Of a DNA stretch of 64,000 nt, positions 34,223 through 42,646 are shown piece by piece. The notes under the pieces were generated by a model, which was given only the letters and a program-made list of their open reading frames with translations, had not been told where the DNA came from and searched no databases. This stretch comes from Shouchella shacheensis (GTDB lineage Bacteria > Bacillota > Bacilli > Bacillales > Bacillaceae_D): the NCBI RefSeq assembly GCF_001484965.1, contig NZ_KQ947394.1, positions 62,001 through 126,000 of the forward strand. The letters are read 5' to 3'. The position numbers and the translations under genes were made by a program. How positions within the stretch are numbered: the first letter of the stretch is position 1; each line of letters begins with the position of its first letter.

Positions 34223-35446
34223 CTAAAGTCGACTGTATCGACCAACATGCATCTCTTCCTGCAACAAAACCGATAAAGCTCCTAACATTTCGATATCGCC
34301 GCGTAGAGAAGTCATATGAATGCCTACGTTTGCCCCCACCGACGGAAGCGCTCGGCGTGATACCTTCTCGCGAACAAGAGCGAGCAGTGTCTCATTCCCT
34401 TGAACCAACTCTCCGCTTAATACCACCGCCTCTGGATTTAGTAAGTGCACCGCATTGACAATAGCCACGGAAAGATATTCCGCCATTTCTTCAATGAGTT
34501 GCATACTCAGTGGGTCTCCTTCTTCCACCGCCTCCACAAAAAGTTCGGGAGTGATACTGTTAAAGTCGCCGTCTATGTGTGCGGAAATAGAAGTTTCCAC
34601 TCCTTGTGTTAACAGCGCAGACACGATTTTCGAGTGAATCGTTGGCCAGCTCACATAGTTTTCCAAGCAGCCCTTATTTCCGCAAGAGCACGGTGCACCT
34701 CCTTGTACGACGGCCATATGACCAATCTCCCCAGAGCTGCCACTATGCCCTCGGTAAATCTCTCCGTTCACAAGAATGCCAGACCCAACTCCCTCCCCGA
34801 CTGTAATGTAGAGCAAGTTCCTATAAGCATCTGCGCCAAAATAACGCTCAGCTATAACAAATGAATGGGTGTCATTGTCCAAGAAGGTCGTGATTCCGAA
34901 TGTCTCTTCTACTAACTTCTTAATTCCCACTTCAAAAAGAGCAAGCCTTGCGTTGTATTTAATCACCCCCCGTTTGGCGTCAACCACCCCTGGGGCTATA
35001 ATTGAAATCCCCACACAACGCGAGAGATCTTCTAAATGTTCAACAAATAGTGTAAGCGCATTCAAAAAAAGTTCGATATAGGCACGTCCTTGCCTTTTCT
35101 CGGTGGCATGCGTTTTGATCTCCTTGATGTCACCGTTAAGATTCAAGCTGGCAATTCGTATGGATGAATTGCTGAGGGATACGGCAATAACGAAGTTCAC
35201 ATCAGGATCAAATGTATAGAGCACCGGTTTTCTCCCACCCGTAGAATAACCAACCCCCTTCTCCTTGACAAAGCCTTCTCTCATTAGATCGGAAACAATG
35301 GAATTTACCGTTGTCGGACTTACTTGAATTCGCTTGGCCACAGCCCTCTTTGAAATCGGACCCTCTAATCGAATGAGATTGAGGATATTTGATCGGTTCA
35401 TGGCCTGTATTAAGTGCACCTTTTTTTCAAGTGTCAAATCATGCAT
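34223..35446 (-). CDS. ROK family transcriptional regulator (XylR/NagC type), operon B
   Basis: Sugar-responsive repressor heading operon B. The winged helix is MNRSNILNLIRLEGPISKRA and VAKRIQVSPTTVNSIVSDLM (residues about 15-65). The ROK domain has VGEGVGSGILVNGEIYRGHS near residue 205 and the zinc site APCSCGNKGCLENYVS near 260, with GEIGHM before it. It parallels the operon A regulator over its whole length. An ATG at 35446 follows TTAGGAG closely; a TTG precedes it. No sugar-kinase activity is expected because the DNA-binding domain and the repressor-type ROK domain are intact. Confidence 0.9.
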   Translation of the reverse strand: MHDLTLEKKVHLIQAMNRSNILNLIRLEGPISKRAVAKRIQVSPTTVNSIVSDLMREGFVKEKGVGYSTGGRKPVLYTFDPDVNFVIAVSLSNSSIRIASLNLNGDIKEIKTHATEKRQGRAYIELFLNALTLFVEHLEDLSRCVGISIIAPGVVDAKRGVIKYNARLALFEVGIKKLVEETFGITTFLDNDTHSFVIAERYFGADAYRNLLYITVGEGVGSGILVNGEIYRGHSGSSGEIGHMAVVQGGAPCSCGNKGCLENYVSWPTIHSKIVSALLTQGVETSISAHIDGDFNSITPELFVEAVEEGDPLSMQLIEEMAEYLSVAIVNAVHLLNPEAVVLSGELVQGNETLLALVREKVSRRALPSVGANVGIHMTSLRGDIEMLGALSVLLQEEMHVGRYSRL

Positions 35447-35594
35447 CAACTCCTAACATCTAGCGCTCTCTTTAAAAAGATCGATGGTCAACTCCTATAA
35501 AGCGCTCTTTTTACTTTAAATCAACGTTAATTCTAGATTTTAGTCAGTTAATTTATCCAGTGCCTTTATAAAGTATAGTAAACCCAAAAGTCAG

Positions 35595-35617
35595 ATTAGT
35601 AAATAAGGAATGGTAAA
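35595..35617 (+). promoter_or_regulatory. Candidate ROK operator, copy B
   Basis: ATTAGTAAATAA, GG, AATGGTAAA; see the copy at 22896-22921. Another TAGTAAAC lies about 20 bases to the left. Confidence 0.35.
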
Positions 35618-35818
35618 TTAAGGTCTTTTTAACTATAAAAATTCTTAAATTATTTTGTGTTGGGGTTTAATAGGGGTGGCTTAAACGGTGAGAGGCCTTA
35701 AATCTAACTGAAACCAGCAACTCGTTCACCTTATCGCTCATTTTCATCAGCATCTAAGCCTTGTCTACATCATTTCACTCCGAGCCAGTCGTATGAGAAT
35801 GTTGTTATTTCTCGAATG

Positions 35819-35846
35819 TTGACGCCCGCTCCTGCTATACTATAAA
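35819..35846 (+). promoter_or_regulatory. Candidate sigma-A promoter
   Basis: TTGACG, 16 bases, TATAAA, placed 42 bases upstream of the ATG at 35888. Confidence 0.4.
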
Positions 35847-35887
35847 AAGAAATGACGTTATCTAAGCTAATTATAGGAGTTGATCTA

Positions 35888-36172
35888 ATGGTCAGTCGCG
35901 TCTTAAAATCAGTTTCCGGTACGTTCGAAGCGCTTCTCGCAATCCCCGTCTTAGGCGGAAGTTTTGTTGTTTTTATGGGCTATTCGCCGCTTGGCTTCAT
36001 GTTGATTCTTCATATTGTTGGGCTCGTTTTCGCGGCGATTCATTATAGAGGAAAAGCCGGTCACATTCTTGGTATAATCACCTCCTTGCTCGCCTGGATT
36101 CCGTTTGTCGGCTGGGCGTTGCATGCGATTACCGCGGTCGTGCTCATTATTGAGGCTGCCACGGATAGGTAA
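35888..36172 (+). CDS. Small membrane protein of unknown function
   Basis: 94 residues with three hydrophobic helices (ALLAIPVLGGSFVVFMGY, FMLILHIVGLVFAAIHY and HILGIITSLLAWIPFVGWAL running on to AITAVVLIIEAA). The ATG at 35888 follows TAGGAG at 8 bases; the open frame reaches an unsupported ATG at 35852. I do not recognise a characterised family, though similar short proteins are common in Bacillaceae. It stands alone between the operon B control region and nagZ, with its own promoter and a strong terminator, so it is an independent unit. Confidence 0.7.
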   Translation: MVSRVLKSVSGTFEALLAIPVLGGSFVVFMGYSPLGFMLILHIVGLVFAAIHYRGKAGHILGIITSLLAWIPFVGWALHAITAVVLIIEAATDR

Positions 36173-36204
36173 GAGGGCTTTCGCAAAGTACCAGCCCCAT
36201 TAAA

Positions 36205-36239
36205 AAGCGCCGTATCACTCTGGTAGTGATACGGCGCTT
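36205..36239. terminator. Strong bidirectional terminator
   Basis: AAGCGCCGTATCACT and its complement form a perfect 15-pair stem with a 5-base loop, with A/T tracts on both sides. It serves the small membrane protein and nagZ, which converge here. Confidence 0.85.
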
Positions 36240-36292
36240 ATGTTTATGCAATTGCTCCTCCAAAACAGACTCTTTCAAAGTTCAACAAGTCC

Positions 36293-38026
36293 TTATTTTG
36301 GGTGCCCATACTCATACAATCCGGGAATCGTCACCGGCAGTTGGCCCTCCGGATCGATATCACCGAAAATGCTTGCCGCGGCAGCTTCAAGGGAGGCGGG
36401 TTGGTATCCGTAGGCGGCAAGATACGTGGACGCATCCGGAAACCCTCTCAGATCATAAGGCGTGTCCAAACCAACGATGATAACGTTTGAACCACTGGTT
36501 TCGAGTGCTTCCACAAGTTTGCCGTGTTCCTGGCTTGAGGTTCCGACAACAACCAGATCATGACCCGCAGCCGCCTGGACGATCTCAGTCACCTCCGATT
36601 CCGATGGCTGAGTGCCCGTCGACTGAACGGTCGTTTTCACGCCGTGCGCTTCGATGGCCTTGCCAAACGCATCCGCATTTTCCGCGCTAACCACAAAGGC
36701 ATCCTCGGTTTGCGTAGCATCTACCGGCAAACGGTCGTCGTTGTCCTGGACCAGTGTGATGGCTTGTCTCGCGATTTCCGCAGCAGCTTGCTGATGGTCC
36801 TCGGTACCGACGTTCTTAGGCACGTGGGTTTCATTTACAAAAGGGGTTCGAATCATCGGCTTGCCCGTCGTTTTTTTGGCTTTGGCCTTAAGAATCCGTT
36901 CAACGGAGGCATCGATGCGTTCTTTCGAAATGTCCCCACTCGCCACCGCTTCTTTCACCGCTTCAATGGAAGCCTTCTGGCGATCAAGTCGGTGAGAAAC
37001 CAGCACGATATCGGTCCCAGCTTGAATCGATTTGACTGCTGCTTCTTCAGCACCAAAGTTGTCAACAATCGCCGCCATTTCCATGTCATCGGTTATAATC
37101 ACACCGTCAAAGCCGAGTTCTTCCCGGAGAATTCCGGTTAAGACCGGTTCAGACAATGTTCCCGGAAGACCCGGGGTATCATCGATTTCCGGGAAGGTAA
37201 TGTGGGCGCTCATGATCATGTCAACGCCCTGATCGATCGCGCGTTTGAAAGGGACAAGCTCGACTTCGCGCAGTCGCTCCATATCGTAAGGAATCGACGG
37301 AAGGCCAATGTGGCTATCTACGTCTGTATCGCCGTGGCCCGGAAAATGTTTGGCTGTCGCAAGGACGCCGGCTTCCTGAAACCCTTGAATGTTCGCTGTG
37401 CCAAGATCAGCGACCAGATCGGGATCTTCGCCAAATGAACGTACACCAATGACTGGATTATCCGGGTTGTTGTTGACATCAAGGGATGGCGCCAAGTTCG
37501 CGTTAATTCCCATCGCCTGAAGCTCCGTCCCAGTCACTTGTCCGGCTTCATACGCAAGGTCCTCGGAGCGAGTGGCGCCTAAAGCCATGCTGCCTGGAAA
37601 GATCGTCGTATCCTTTTCAATCCGAATCACACGACCGCCTTCTTGATCAGCGGTGACCATTAGTGGGATTTGATTCTCCTTTTCCCAGGCGAGTTCTTGC
37701 AACGCATTGGTTAACCCGGCCACTTGAGATGGGGTGTCGACATTTCTTGTAAATAAAATGATTCCGCCCACATGATACTCATTAATCATGGTTTCGGCTT
37801 GCTCATTCACTTCATATGCCGGCCCCGACTCATTTTGAAAGCCAACCATGAACATCTGCCCGATTTTTTCATCAAGCGTCATGTCGTTCATTGTTTTTTC
37901 AACCCAACGTTTATGGTAGTTCGCGTTGTCATTTTTCTTATTCGCTGCGGTCTGCGCCGGGGTGAACAGACTCGTGAACACAAGCGTCAAGCCTAGCAAC
38001 ACCAACCATCCCGTTCGCTTTCTCAT
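36293..38026 (-). CDS. nagZ: Beta-N-acetylhexosaminidase NagZ, GH3 family, secreted
   Basis: Removes N-acetylglucosamine from GlcNAc-MurNAc peptidoglycan fragments outside the cell. An N-terminal signal (LVLLGLTLVFTSLFTPAQTA) precedes the GH3 barrel. Landmarks: MTLDEKIGQMFMVGF near residue 50, ADQEGGRVIRI near 125, the NagZ-type acid/base loop KHFPGHGDTDVDSHIG near 220, and the nucleophile Asp in GVIITDDMEMAA near 315. The second domain (about 400-577), with FVVSAENADAFG and LPVTIPGLYEYGHPK, resembles the two-domain B. subtilis NagZ. It lies 30 bases downstream of the NamZ gene; the two enzymes degrade cell-wall glycan in sequence. AAGGAGAGG precedes the ATG. Confidence 0.93.
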   Translation of the reverse strand: MRKRTGWLVLLGLTLVFTSLFTPAQTAANKKNDNANYHKRWVEKTMNDMTLDEKIGQMFMVGFQNESGPAYEVNEQAETMINEYHVGGIILFTRNVDTPSQVAGLTNALQELAWEKENQIPLMVTADQEGGRVIRIEKDTTIFPGSMALGATRSEDLAYEAGQVTGTELQAMGINANLAPSLDVNNNPDNPVIGVRSFGEDPDLVADLGTANIQGFQEAGVLATAKHFPGHGDTDVDSHIGLPSIPYDMERLREVELVPFKRAIDQGVDMIMSAHITFPEIDDTPGLPGTLSEPVLTGILREELGFDGVIITDDMEMAAIVDNFGAEEAAVKSIQAGTDIVLVSHRLDRQKASIEAVKEAVASGDISKERIDASVERILKAKAKKTTGKPMIRTPFVNETHVPKNVGTEDHQQAAAEIARQAITLVQDNDDRLPVDATQTEDAFVVSAENADAFGKAIEAHGVKTTVQSTGTQPSESEVTEIVQAAAGHDLVVVGTSSQEHGKLVEALETSGSNVIIVGLDTPYDLRGFPDASTYLAAYGYQPASLEAAAASIFGDIDPEGQLPVTIPGLYEYGHPK

Positions 38027-38056
38027 CTCGCTATCCTCTCCTTTTCATAGGCTCTA

Positions 38057-39373
38057 TCAATGAGGATTTCCTTTTCCCTTTTCTTTGCCCTTTCCTCCTT
38101 TGTCATGATAAAGAAGATAGTCTTCTCTCAAGTTTTCGAATTCAGCTACGTCCTCCTGCCAACGTTCTTCGATCTCTTCGGCTGATGTTCCTGCTTCAAT
38201 GGCTTCACGGATCCAGCCATTGCCGACGAGATTGTCAAAGAAAGAGATGCCTTCACTGTCTTCTGCGCGGAACTCGAAGTCCTCCGGATACATATCTTGA
38301 ATGGTTTTGACCATATGCAAGCCTGCCGACACCGGTTCAAACGCGTCCTTGTCCGTCACATGAATCTCAATACCACCGGACAGTTCACCAGCATGTTTGG
38401 AGAACTGTGGCGTAAAATAACTTGCCCTAAAGGCCACACCAGGAAGATCAAGCGCATTCAGTGCCGCGGCAAGTTCCGTGCCATCAATAAACGGCGCTCC
38501 AATCAACTCAAACGGTTTAGCGGTTCCGCGCCCCTCTGATACATTGGTGCCTTCGAACCAGGCTCCTCCCGGATAGACCACGGCTGAATCGGTCGTCGGC
38601 ATATTAGGCGATGGGAGCACCCACTCCAACCCGGTGTCATCGTAGGTCATCTCACGCTGCCACCCTTCCATTTCCACGACGGTTACATCGGCATCAATCT
38701 CGAATTCTTCATTAAATAGTGTGGCTAATTCTCCAACGGTCATACCGTGGCGAATTGGAATCCGGTATTGGCCGATAAAGGATGCATACTCCGGCTCAAG
38801 AACCGGCCCCGCAACGCTTTCCCCTCCGAGTGGGTTCGGTCGATCCAGCACGATAAACTCAATATTCTGCTCTTCCGCGGCTTCCATTGCATTGGCCATT
38901 GTGTAGATGTATGTGTAAAACCTTGTGCCGACGTCCTGAATGTCAAACACCAGTACATCTACATCTTCGAGCATTTCTGCTGTCGGTGTTCTGGTTTCTC
39001 CGTACAAGCTGTAGACCGGCAAACCGGTTTTTTCATCGGTATAAAATTCCACATACTCGCCTGCCTGGGCGTCGCCTCGAACCCCATGTTCTGGCCCGTA
39101 CAGTGCTGTAAGATTCACTTCCGGATGATCATATAACAGATCGACAATGCTGGATAATTCCTGGTCCACACCGGTGGGGTTCGTGATCAAACCGACGTTT
39201 TTTCCATTCACACGCTCGAGTTCTTCTTCAAGAAACCTATCGATCCCCAATTTAACCTCATCTTTCTGCTTGCCTTTGGCTTTACCCGGTGGCTCATGGC
39301 CACTTGCCGGCACCACCAGCATCGAAGAAATCCCTAAAGCGAGCGCCGCCACCGCGATGGTCCGTTTTTTCAT
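38057..39373 (-). CDS. namZ: Exo-beta-N-acetylmuramidase NamZ (DUF1343, GH171), secreted
   Basis: Releases N-acetylmuramic acid from the non-reducing end of peptidoglycan fragments, complementing NagZ. The ATG at 39373 follows GGAGGG at 5 bases. A signal peptide (IAVAALALGISSMLVVPASG) is followed by VNGKNVGLITNPTGVDQELS near residue 65, ALYGPEHGVRGDAQAGEYVE near 100, DVLVFDIQDVGTRFYTYIYT near 140, FIVLDRPNPLGG near 185 and NVSEGRGTAKPFELIGAPFI near 280, all DUF1343/YbbC hallmarks. The C-terminus is a short Lys/Gly-rich tail. In B. subtilis namZ and nagZ sit with murQ, murR and murP; those are absent here, so MurNAc uptake must be encoded elsewhere. Confidence 0.92.
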   Translation of the reverse strand: MKKRTIAVAALALGISSMLVVPASGHEPPGKAKGKQKDEVKLGIDRFLEEELERVNGKNVGLITNPTGVDQELSSIVDLLYDHPEVNLTALYGPEHGVRGDAQAGEYVEFYTDEKTGLPVYSLYGETRTPTAEMLEDVDVLVFDIQDVGTRFYTYIYTMANAMEAAEEQNIEFIVLDRPNPLGGESVAGPVLEPEYASFIGQYRIPIRHGMTVGELATLFNEEFEIDADVTVVEMEGWQREMTYDDTGLEWVLPSPNMPTTDSAVVYPGGAWFEGTNVSEGRGTAKPFELIGAPFIDGTELAAALNALDLPGVAFRASYFTPQFSKHAGELSGGIEIHVTDKDAFEPVSAGLHMVKTIQDMYPEDFEFRAEDSEGISFFDNLVGNGWIREAIEAGTSAEEIEERWQEDVAEFENLREDYLLYHDKGGKGKEKGKGNPH

Positions 39374-39392
39374 CTGATCCCTCCGTTCAAGT

Positions 39393-39405
39393 AATGTAAT
39401 ACATT
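39393..39405. promoter_or_regulatory. 13-base palindrome upstream of namZ
   Basis: AATGTA-A-TACATT is a perfect inverted repeat 20-32 bases upstream of the namZ start, well placed to act as an operator or to sequester the leader. No matching regulator gene is adjacent. The rest of 39406-39745 shows no gene. Confidence 0.35.
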
Positions 39406-39745
39406 GCAATCAACAACCTTTTTTTAGTAATCGCTATCTTGATTTTCACACCCCCCAATCACTCGTTCAAGTAGCGCTTCTAAAGGTGCCCTTCTCCAAA
39501 AATTGAATCTTACCCTACTTCAAAACCGCATCCGCATGGAATCATGCAAACGAAGTCTGAGGAGATGGGCTTAGATAATTTGAAAGGGCTTTCATAAGTA
39601 GAGTATCAATTTTCCTTTTTAGTTGTCTATACCACAAAAGGCCTAGTCAGTTACTTGTTCGTCCTACTCCCCTACAAAGGTCGGAGCCATACTAGGCATT
39701 CCCTTCAACAACGCTAAGGTTTCATGCTTATAGACAATAGAAAAA

Positions 39746-39778
39746 GGAACCGCTTTAGCCGTTGGCTTGAGCGGTTCC
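39746..39778 (-). terminator. Rho-independent terminator of the TRAP operon
   Basis: GGAACCGCT/AGCGGTTCC stem, then a TTTTTC run on the minus strand, 15 bases past the last gene. Confidence 0.8.
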
Positions 39779-39792
39779 TATATCCAATCGCT

Positions 39793-40425
39793 TCATCTTT
39801 TTTCCGAATCACGCATGATCTTTCGCATGGACCTCGCTGCCCCACCTGGATCGTCAGCCTTTGTAATCGCACTCCCAACAATCACAACATCCGGAGAGTG
39901 TTCACAAATGCCTCTTAAACTCGCCAATGTGACCCCTCCAGCCACTGAGGTGGTTAGATGGAGGTCTTCGACTAAAGAGAACAGCGCTGAACTTAGCTGA
40001 TGGTCTTGCTGCTGGTCTTTGCCAATATGCAGCCCAACAAAGGAAACGCCGAGCGCTTTGAGTTGTTTGACCTTCTCTCGTTCACGAACTTGAAGCAAAT
40101 CGATCATCATCTGTTTGCCATACTTCTCTGCTACTTGATGAGTACCTTGGATGGTGGCATCTGAAGCAAATGCCATCACTGTGGCGATATCAGCCCCCGC
40201 GTCGAAGGCTTGCTTCGCCTCATGTTCGCCAGCATCACAGATTTTCATGTCTGCAAGAATCGTATGTTCGGGGAAGGTATCGCTCAATTTGCGGACGATC
40301 GCCATTCCGTACTCCTTAATTACTCCCGTTCCAATCTCTATGATATCTACATTCGCTTCAGTCTCTCTTGCTAGCGCCAAACACTCATCCCATGTTAAAC
40401 GGTCCAATGCCAGTTGTAATTTCAT
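39793..40425 (-). CDS. hxlA: 3-hexulose-6-phosphate synthase-like (HxlA / KGPDC) aldolase-decarboxylase
   Basis: OMP-decarboxylase-superfamily barrel of 210 residues. It opens MKLQLALDRLTWDECLALAR, with EIGTGVIKEYG near residue 35 and the catalytic Asp-x-Lys-x-x-Asp in ILADMKICDAGEHEA near 60-70, then HIGKDQQ near 135 and SVAGGVTL near 165. The start and EIGTxVIK resemble HxlA, which condenses formaldehyde with ribulose 5-phosphate. The same fold decarboxylates 3-keto-L-gulonate 6-phosphate (UlaD). With a TRAP transporter and kinase upstream, decarboxylation or retro-aldol cleavage to ribulose 5-phosphate for RpiA is as plausible as formaldehyde fixation. ATG at 40425 is 16 bases after the kinase stop. 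Confidence 0.8.
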   Translation of the reverse strand: MKLQLALDRLTWDECLALARETEANVDIIEIGTGVIKEYGMAIVRKLSDTFPEHTILADMKICDAGEHEAKQAFDAGADIATVMAFASDATIQGTHQVAEKYGKQMMIDLLQVREREKVKQLKALGVSFVGLHIGKDQQQDHQLSSALFSLVEDLHLTTSVAGGVTLASLRGICEHSPDVVIVGSAITKADDPGGAARSMRKIMRDSEKR

Positions 40426-40441
40426 CGCGCTTCTACTCCTC

Positions 40442-41392
40442 CTACCGTTCCACTCGTTCGATTTCCCCCGTCTTTGCTTGCACATCTTCTAAGTAAGGCA
40501 ATCCCTCATTATCTCCAACGATGCTGACCACCATGGACCCGATCGTATTGGCAAATGTCAACATTCGAGATAGCGGCCAACCTTGCAGGAATCCGTAAAT
40601 CATTCCCGCATCAAACCCGTCCCCCGCGCCGACCGTATCGGCAATTTTTGACGCTTTTACAGGAGCAGCTTCGACGATTTCGCCGTTGTAATAGCCAACA
40701 GAACCTTTCTCCCCTCTTTTAATCGCGATGAGGGAGATACCGAGCTCTTTGCCCTTTTCAATCATGGCATGAGGGTCGGACTCGCCGAGAATGACTTTCA
40801 TCTCCTCGTCTCCCGCAAGGAGAATGTCGACATGAGCGAGCAATGGAAAAAGAGCTTCCCTTGCCTCTTCTTTGTTCCATAGCCGCAAGCGAATGTTTGG
40901 GTCAAAAGCAATCTTTAGACCATATTCTTTGGCAAGCGCAATCGCCCTCATTGTCACTTCCATGTTTTCTGGGGCAACTGCTGGGAAGATGCCGGTAATA
41001 TGGAGCAGCTTTGCCTCACGAAAATATTCAGGTTTTAACTCCGCTGGTGTCATCGTTGACGTTGGCGAATGATCGCGATAGTACATCGTGCGTCCACTTC
41101 CGTCTTCCATGATTTCCTTGAAGTTCAAGGACGTCGGATAGCCTTCAACGAGTGCCACCTCAGAAACGTCAATGCCTTCCCCTCGGGCAAACGTCCGAAT
41201 GGATTGGCCGAACTCATCCTTGCCTAGGCGACTGATCCAGCCCACCTGAAGTCCAAGCCGGGAACAGCCGATGGCCACATTTAGCTCCGCACCGCCTACT
41301 TTCTTTTCGAAATCATTCACAAACTTAAGCGGGCCAGTTGAATGCGGATTAAAGGTGATCATTGCTTCGCCAATCGTAATCACATCATTCAT
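40442..41392 (-). CDS. PfkB-family sugar kinase (2-keto-3-deoxygluconate kinase-like)
   Basis: ATP-dependent kinase for a sugar or sugar acid. It starts MNDVITIGEAMITFNPHSTG, as KdgK-type proteins do, and has GGAELNVAIGCSRLG near residue 35 (PfkB signature 1 region). SGRTMYYRDHSPTSTMTP near 100, KIAFDPNIRLRLW near 165 and the catalytic DTVGAGDGFDAGMIYGF near 250 complete the family pattern, with Asp as the base. An ATG at 41392 overlaps the rpiA stop by 8 bases, so translation is coupled. No KDPG aldolase is present, which argues against a plain Entner-Doudoroff role and for phosphorylation of another keto sugar or acid in this operon. Confidence 0.88.
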   Translation of the reverse strand: MNDVITIGEAMITFNPHSTGPLKFVNDFEKKVGGAELNVAIGCSRLGLQVGWISRLGKDEFGQSIRTFARGEGIDVSEVALVEGYPTSLNFKEIMEDGSGRTMYYRDHSPTSTMTPAELKPEYFREAKLLHITGIFPAVAPENMEVTMRAIALAKEYGLKIAFDPNIRLRLWNKEEAREALFPLLAHVDILLAGDEEMKVILGESDPHAMIEKGKELGISLIAIKRGEKGSVGYYNGEIVEAAPVKASKIADTVGAGDGFDAGMIYGFLQGWPLSRMLTFANTIGSMVVSIVGDNEGLPYLEDVQAKTGEIERVER

Positions 41393-42074
41393 CGATTCTT
41401 CCCTCCTCATGTACGTACTTTTCCACTCCTGCCTTAGTTGCCACGAGAACAACATCGCTCATGCCAACAAACAGCCCGGTTTCCACAACGCCTACGAGCT
41501 GTTTCAACAATCGATGCAGCTTCTCTGAGTCCGTGATTGTTCCAAAAGAACAGTCCAGGATGTAGTTGCTATTGTCGGAAATAAACACCTCGCCGTCCTT
41601 GTGCCGCAATACAGGTTCACCACCAAGAACAGAAATTCTCGCTGCGGTTTGTTCCCAGCCAAACGGCAACACTTCGACTGGCAACGGGTAAGCGCCCAGA
41701 CTTCCTACGAGTTTGCTTTCATCGACCATCACGAGCAATCGTTTGGCACAAGAAGCAACGATCTTTTCTCGTACGAGAGACCCTCCTCCTCCTTTTAAAA
41801 GGTTCAATCTAGGGTCCACTTCGTCTGCCCCATCAATGGCGAGGTCCAACGTTCCTTCCTTTGGAAAACCCATTAAAGGGATGCCTAACTCTTTGGCGAT
41901 CGTTTCCGTCTTGCGTGATGAAGGTACTCCCTTCACGTTCAATCCCTTCTTCACTCGGTCTGCCAATACAACAAGAAATTCGTTGACCGTTGAGCCAGAG
42001 CCGAGGCCAAGTGTCATTCCGTTCTCAACGTAGGTGACCGCTTGGGTCGCAACACGTTTTTTTCTATCACTCAT
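41385..42074 (-). CDS. rpiA: Ribose-5-phosphate isomerase A
   Basis: Interconverts ribulose 5-phosphate and ribose 5-phosphate. Diagnostic motifs: GLGSGSTV near residue 23, GVPSSRKTETIAKELGIPL near 50, the catalytic DLAIDGADEVD near 80, LLKGGGGSLVREKIVA near 95, and VMVDESKLV near 120. 229 residues, the normal RpiA length. Bacillaceae usually rely on RpiB-type or a single housekeeping copy, so an rpiA inside a TRAP-linked catabolic operon points to a pathway that delivers ribulose 5-phosphate. It begins 5 bases after the isomerase stop and overlaps the kinase start. Confidence 0.93.
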   Translation of the reverse strand: MSDRKKRVATQAVTYVENGMTLGLGSGSTVNEFLVVLADRVKKGLNVKGVPSSRKTETIAKELGIPLMGFPKEGTLDLAIDGADEVDPRLNLLKGGGGSLVREKIVASCAKRLLVMVDESKLVGSLGAYPLPVEVLPFGWEQTAARISVLGGEPVLRHKDGEVFISDNSNYILDCSFGTITDSEKLHRLLKQLVGVVETGLFVGMSDVVLVATKAGVEKYVHEEGRIDE

Positions 42075-42079
42075 CGTAT

Positions 42080-42631
42080 CTACTCCAAGTTTGCGTGACG
42101 TGCCCGCATCGTTTCTTGGTTCGTTTCTGTAAGTTTTACAATCAGGGCATCAAGCAGCACATGCACGCTTTGATCAAATTGATTGCCTAAAGGCTGTATC
42201 GTTTTCGGTTCATGAGACTTGCGATTCTTCGTTGCTGCAGGTAGAACCAGAAGCGCATCACAGAATTTAGCGAGCGGCGTTTCTGGATTGGCTGTTACAA
42301 GGGCAACCTGAGCCTTTGCATCTTTTGCTTTAGACACAAAGCCATGCGCTCCGTTTCCAAAGGCGGAGCCAGAAATCAACACAAGCAAATCCTCCGCTTC
42401 AATACTTGGTGTAATCGTCTCCCCTGTGACAAACACGTTGTAGCCTGCATGCATCAAACGCATCGCGATCGCTTTTCCCATTAGACCCGAGCGTCCGTCG
42501 CCACTGATAAAAATCCGCTTCGCATTGATGAAAGCATTCGCGACCCCTTCTAGTTCCTCTTCACTAACGGATTCAAGAACAACCTGTACTTCATTCACAC
42601 ACGTACGCGCGGTTTCTTTAAATGTTCTCAT
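42080..42631 (-). CDS. hxlB: SIS-domain 6-phospho-3-hexuloisomerase-like protein (HxlB)
   Basis: Sugar isomerase of 183 residues, one SIS domain. ANAFINAKRIFISGDGRSGL near residue 30 carries the phosphate-binding GxGRSG, followed by GKAIAMRLMHAGYNVFVTGE, DLLVLISGSAFGNGAHGFV near 85 and FCDALLVLPAATKNRK near 125. This is the HxlB pattern, including the C-terminal QPLGNQFDQSVHVLLDALIV. The usual reaction is D-arabino-3-hexulose 6-phosphate to fructose 6-phosphate. Presence of HxlA and HxlB together normally marks the ribulose-monophosphate pathway; here they are split by rpiA and a kinase and joined to a TRAP importer. AGGAGAGG precedes the ATG. Confidence 0.85.
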   Translation of the reverse strand: MRTFKETARTCVNEVQVVLESVSEEELEGVANAFINAKRIFISGDGRSGLMGKAIAMRLMHAGYNVFVTGETITPSIEAEDLLVLISGSAFGNGAHGFVSKAKDAKAQVALVTANPETPLAKFCDALLVLPAATKNRKSHEPKTIQPLGNQFDQSVHVLLDALIVKLTETNQETMRARHANLE

Positions 42632-42646
42632 TTGCCTTCCCCTCTC

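Larger units (their letters stand above)
35447..35887. other. Intergenic control region between operon B and a small membrane protein
   Basis: No gene seen. The left half (35500-35650) is strongly AT-rich and carries the shared ROK motif and further TAGTAAA sequences. The right half holds the promoter of the plus-strand gene. Confidence 0.45.

Noticed and set aside
39793-40425. Assignment of the HxlA-like protein as UlaD (3-keto-L-gulonate-6-phosphate decarboxylase).
   Set aside because: The N-terminus and EIGTxVIK core are closer to HxlA, and the HRxxD-type active-site segment of UlaD is HIGKD here; kept only as an alternative.
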